Assembly: GCA_964429265.1 (NCBI GenBank)
Contig: CAYSBK010000083.1
Coordinates: 1 to 9,813, forward strand
Direction: 5' to 3'
Source of the DNA: CAYSBK01 sp964429265
GTDB taxonomy: Bacteria > Planctomycetota > Phycisphaerae > Sedimentisphaerales > Anaerobacaceae
Length of the DNA stretch: 9,813 nucleotides
Shown here: in pieces, positions 7,006 to 9,813 of the stretch
How the letters are laid out: each line of letters begins with the position of its first letter
How positions within the stretch are numbered: the first letter of the stretch is position 1
Notes under the pieces: generated by a model
Told to the model about the DNA's origin: nothing
The model's input: only the letters and a program-made list of their open reading frames with translations
The model's database searches: none
Program-made: the position numbers and the translations under genes

Positions 7006-7773
7006 CTACTTGTAAGGCAGTTCCAGCGGATAGGTCTTTTGCTTCTCGGCGGTTACCTCGAGCATCCCCAGCGGCACGTAGCTCAACTGCCCGGCCTTTT
7101 CGACGATCACCCGAACGAAGTACCTGCCCGGGGTAATCCTGACCGGCACCTTTGCGGGGCCGGCCTTCGGCAGGGACGTGCCCACGGGCCAGTAAAACAA
7201 CGCCTGCTTTGAGTCGGGCGAGGTGTAAAAGGCCACGGCCCTGACGTTTCGCAATAGGGCCGCATCCTCAGCAGCAAACGACAACGATGCATCGACCAGC
7301 CTGTCATCGCTGACGACCAATTCGGCATCGTCGGGAACAGTAACCTGTCGCTTTTCGAGCTTCCTGACATAGCACCACAGCCGCAAAGGCTTGTTCGGCT
7401 CGGCGATGTACACGGCCAGCTCTCCGCCGAGCTTGTTGGGGCCTTGCAGGACCAGCTTTCCGTCGGAGACCGAGAATCGCCGCTCGGTTTGCCCGTCGTC
7501 GTAGCCGGCCGAAAGCTCCTCAACGCTCGTAACGCCCGCCGGGTATCGCGCGATATTTACAACGAGCTTCTCCGTCTCCTCGATGGACTCGGCCACGTGC
7601 GGGCGAACGATCGGCTCGCAAGGCTCGTTGGGGAAGGTCAGCGTCGGCATTTCCTGCCCGCCGGTCGGTGCCGCAACGGGCTGCGGCCGGCTCGTCAACG
7701 AAATGACCGCTCCTATCACCATAAGCACCGCCCCTGCCGCCACCACTATCACAAGTATCGTATTTCTGGACAT
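7006..7773 (-). CDS. Membrane-anchored protein of unknown function, 255 aa
   Basis: ATG at 7771-7773, TAG at 7006-7008. Residues about 5-27 (ILVIVVAAGAVLMVIGAVI) are a single hydrophobic segment after a short positively charged start (MSRN), so it is probably an uncleaved anchor with the C-terminus outside the membrane. A proline-rich linker follows (RPQPVAAPTGG). The soluble part is rich in predicted beta strands (GELAVYIAE, LRLWCYVRK, RYFVRVIVEK). No catalytic motif is visible and I do not recognise the family. It starts 42 nt after the stop of the LamG gene and probably shares its transcript, which hints at a joint role at the cell surface. Its end lies 52 bp from the convergent enzyme gene. 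Confidence 0.88.
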   Translation of the reverse strand: MSRNTILVIVVAAGAVLMVIGAVISLTSRPQPVAAPTGGQEMPTLTFPNEPCEPIVRPHVAESIEETEKLVVNIARYPAGVTSVEELSAGYDDGQTERRFSVSDGKLVLQGPNKLGGELAVYIAEPNKPLRLWCYVRKLEKRQVTVPDDAELVVSDDRLVDASLSFAAEDAALLRNVRAVAFYTSPDSKQALFYWPVGTSLPKAGPAKVPVRITPGRYFVRVIVEKAGQLSYVPLGMLEVTAEKQKTYPLELPYK

Positions 7774-7779
7774 ATCAGG

Positions 7780-7787
7780 CCTCCTTT
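7780..7787 (-). promoter_or_regulatory. Strong ribosome-binding site for the membrane-anchored protein gene
   Basis: On the minus strand AAAGGAGG ends 6 nt before ATG 7773. This settles the start and gives efficient independent initiation inside the presumed operon. I see no promoter hexamers in the 42-nt gap it occupies. Confidence 0.8.
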
Positions 7788-7815
7788 GCTTATTGCATAC
7801 CGCCGGTCGGGCTGC

Positions 7816-9813
7816 TTAGCGAGAGACTTGCGGCGACAGCTTAATCACAACCGGTTTCGTCGATTCCAGTTTCAGCCAGGCGATAAGGTCGGTGCCTTCG
7901 AGGCGGCGGCGCCGGCCCAGGCGGAAATCAGGCCCGGGCCTGGTCGTCTTGCCGTCGATTGTCAGCACCGCGGCGGCCCGGCCCCAGTTTTTTACCACAA
8001 ATGCCGGGTTGACGACAGGCGAATCCGGCCCGGCCTGGAGCGTAAACTCCAACGCCGGCGGTTCACCACCGCCGATGTATTCAATCACGTAAGCCCGCTG
8101 GTATCTGTCATAACCCTTGCCGATGAAATCGCCGCCGTTGATCTGTAACTTGGCAGGGGAAAGCCACGACCGGGCCAGCGGAAGAAGCGATTCAATTGGT
8201 TTATCCGTCATGCCGTACAGCGAAACCGCAGCATAGGAAACGCCCCCGAGGTGTTCCGGCCTGGGCTTGTAGTTGCTAAGCGATGACGAACTGGGCCTGT
8301 CGGCGGCAAAGACCTCCCGCCCGTCGTTCGGAAGCTGCGCGACCGGCCAGTGATTCCAGCACGGAAAGTTCGAAAATTCGCCGTCGTCTCCGAATGCCTT
8401 TATCTGCGGCCCCGGCGGAAAGATAATAAACGGACGATACTTCGACTTGAGGTTCGTCATCTGGATATTGGCACCGGCAGGAAGCGGAAAATCTTCCGGT
8501 GCACCATCGGCCCAGCTATAGGTATGCGTCCGGCCCTGCATATCGGCCAGGGTGAACGCCTCCATCTCGACGTTATCCTCAGGCCGAGTCCCCGGTTGAT
8601 TGAAAAAGATCGTCTCCTGCCACTGGAAGCCGCCCGGCTTGTTGCTGTGAAGCACCTGTTGGCGCGTGGCGACGGCATCGGGATAGATGTAATAATACTC
8701 GTCGGCCCAGTCGCCCCAGCCGGTCAACGGGTCGGGATGGTTGATGTTATAGAGGATATCGCAGACGGCGTATCTCCAGTGCACCACGATCCGGGCGTCG
8801 TGGTTTTCAATCAGCCGCACGTGCGAGTACCGGCAGTGCTTGTCGGACATATGCTCGCCGCAGCCCCACCTGGTGCCGTCTTCGAGGCTCTGGTCGCCCA
8901 TCCACCTGCCGTTCTCCGTGACCCAGCTTGCGCCGTAGCTGGTGCCCCGCCAGAACACCACGCGCACCGGCGACTCGTCGAACGTTACAAGGATGTCGGG
9001 ATAATCGCCCACTCTCCAGAGTCTTTCCCATTCGTCGTCGTAGCGAAGCCGCGTGTAGTATGCACAGAACCGCTTCGGCAAATCCTTCGGGCCTGACGGC
9101 ATCCGGCGATACTTCAGCGGCTGTGGATTGCTCGGCCTGGACGAATTAACACATTCGGCCACTTCGTCCGCCGACAAGGCCCTGCTGTAAATCTTCACCT
9201 CGTCGATCAGCCCGTCGAAGACCATCGGCGAACGCAGCTTCCGGCTCGGCTTTCGCTCGGTCCTCGCCGGAGACAGGTCCTGGTGACTTCGGCCTATCCA
9301 CAATTCGCAGTCGCCTTCGCCCGGCAGCGACCCCTGCGTCGATAGCTCGGCTGCGCGTTTGCCGTTGATGAAAAGGGCGGCGCCCTTGTCGCTGTCGAAT
9401 GTGCCGGCTATGTGAGACCATTTCAGAAGCGCAAGTTTCTCTTCGCTGGCGCAGCGGTAAGCCCCGCCCGAAAGGTTCAGCTTCATCACAAGATGCCCCT
9501 CGGCGTCGAGGCCGAAGAAAAACCTATCCTTCTGGTCCACAACCGCCGTTAAGTTCCACGGATACACCTGCGGCGCGACCCACGCTTCTATGGTGAAGGC
9601 GGTCGTCAGCCGAGGTGCGACGGCGGATTTTCTGACCACGGTTGTCGTGTAGCCGTCGAAATCCAGCGCGTAACCCCGCACGCCTCCGGCGTACTCGAAA
9701 TTGCCTACAATTTCATCGCGCACGCCGCTTACCGCATCGGGCACCCTGGTGCCGCCCCTGTCATCGAAGCTCCACCACGCAACCAAATCCGCATCCTTTG
9801 CCGAAGCGACTCC
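7816..9813 (-). CDS. LamG-domain protein with large uncharacterised C-terminal region (5' end outside window)
   Basis: The frame is open to the right edge, reading GVASAKDADLVAWWSFDD at the visible N-terminus, so the true start and any signal peptide lie outside. A TTG at 9784-9786 could be mistaken for a start, but the residues before it fit the protein. TAA at 7816-7818; 665 residues are visible. Residues about 10-219 form a LamG/concanavalin A-like jelly-roll: AFTIEAWVAPQ, KWSHIAGTFD, ALFINGK, ELWIGRS, FDGLIDEVKIYSRALSADEV. These domains bind sugars or are accessory modules. Residues about 225-560 are a second region with FWRGTSYGASW (287-297), GCGEHMSDKHCRYSHVR (317-333) and WGDWADEYYYIYPD (366-379); I recall similar hypothetical proteins in Planctomycetota and Lentisphaerota but no assigned activity. 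Residues about 560-665 look like a closing beta-sandwich. A secreted polysaccharide-active or polysaccharide-binding protein is inferred. Confidence 0.88.
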   Translation of the reverse strand, partial: GVASAKDADLVAWWSFDDRGGTRVPDAVSGVRDEIVGNFEYAGGVRGYALDFDGYTTTVVRKSAVAPRLTTAFTIEAWVAPQVYPWNLTAVVDQKDRFFFGLDAEGHLVMKLNLSGGAYRCASEEKLALLKWSHIAGTFDSDKGAALFINGKRAAELSTQGSLPGEGDCELWIGRSHQDLSPARTERKPSRKLRSPMVFDGLIDEVKIYSRALSADEVAECVNSSRPSNPQPLKYRRMPSGPKDLPKRFCAYYTRLRYDDEWERLWRVGDYPDILVTFDESPVRVVFWRGTSYGASWVTENGRWMGDQSLEDGTRWGCGEHMSDKHCRYSHVRLIENHDARIVVHWRYAVCDILYNINHPDPLTGWGDWADEYYYIYPDAVATRQQVLHSNKPGGFQWQETIFFNQPGTRPEDNVEMEAFTLADMQGRTHTYSWADGAPEDFPLPAGANIQMTNLKSKYRPFIIFPPGPQIKAFGDDGEFSNFPCWNHWPVAQLPNDGREVFAADRPSSSSLSNYKPRPEHLGGVSYAAVSLYGMTDKPIESLLPLARSWLSPAKLQINGGDFIGKGYDRYQRAYVIEYIGGGEPPALEFTLQAGPDSPVVNPAFVVKNWGRAAAVLTIDGKTTRPGPDFRLGRRRRLEGTDLIAWLKLESTKPVVIKLSPQVSR

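Noticed and set aside
8350..9096. 248-codon open frame on the plus strand
   Set aside because: It is antisense to the LamG gene and its product has no domain signature.
9784..9786. TTG as the start codon of the LamG protein
   Set aside because: The frame continues open to the window edge with residues that fit the protein, so the start lies outside.

Overview
The window is bacterial DNA, dense in genes and GC-rich. Nearly every product looks exported: two Sec-type signal peptides, one twin-arginine (Tat) signal, one N-terminal membrane anchor, and one LamG (concanavalin A-like) lectin protein. The Tat leader of the RRDFLKTTAAG type, the LamG jelly-roll fused to a large unassigned domain, and the multi-module carboxypeptidase-regulatory-like proteins together suggest a Planctomycetota or related PVC bacterium, perhaps Phycisphaerae/Sedimentisphaerales-like. 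That placement is recognition from memory, not a search result. No RNA gene, mobile element, CRISPR array or replication origin was seen.

Layout. (1) Positions 1-4767, minus strand: a two-gene unit of paralogous exported multi-domain proteins. The first gene (2452-4767) is complete at 771 aa. The second (1-2435) starts 16 nt after the first one's stop, stays open for 811 codons and runs off the left edge. (2) Positions 4768-5126: a 359-bp divergent intergenic region. It holds a perfect-consensus sigma70-type promoter firing left, a weaker candidate firing right, a direct repeat and two perfect 7-bp hairpins between them. (3) Positions 5127-6953, plus strand: a 608-aa Tat-exported TIM-barrel protein resembling family-10-like glycosyl hydrolases. 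(4) Positions 6954-7005: a short convergent gap. (5) Positions 7006-9813, minus strand: a LamG-domain protein (665 residues visible, start beyond the right edge), followed after 42 nt by a 255-aa membrane-anchored protein with an outward-facing domain.

How they may work together. A sugar-binding LamG protein, a glycosidase-like secreted enzyme and large secreted beta-sandwich proteins fit a locus for contact with, or breakdown of, an external polysaccharide. No TonB/SusCD pair, sulfatase, transporter or regulator is in the window, so this is context-based inference. The most distinctive items are the paralogous modular pair, whose terminal module appears at opposite ends of neighbouring proteins, and the roughly 440-residue domain of unknown function after the LamG module.
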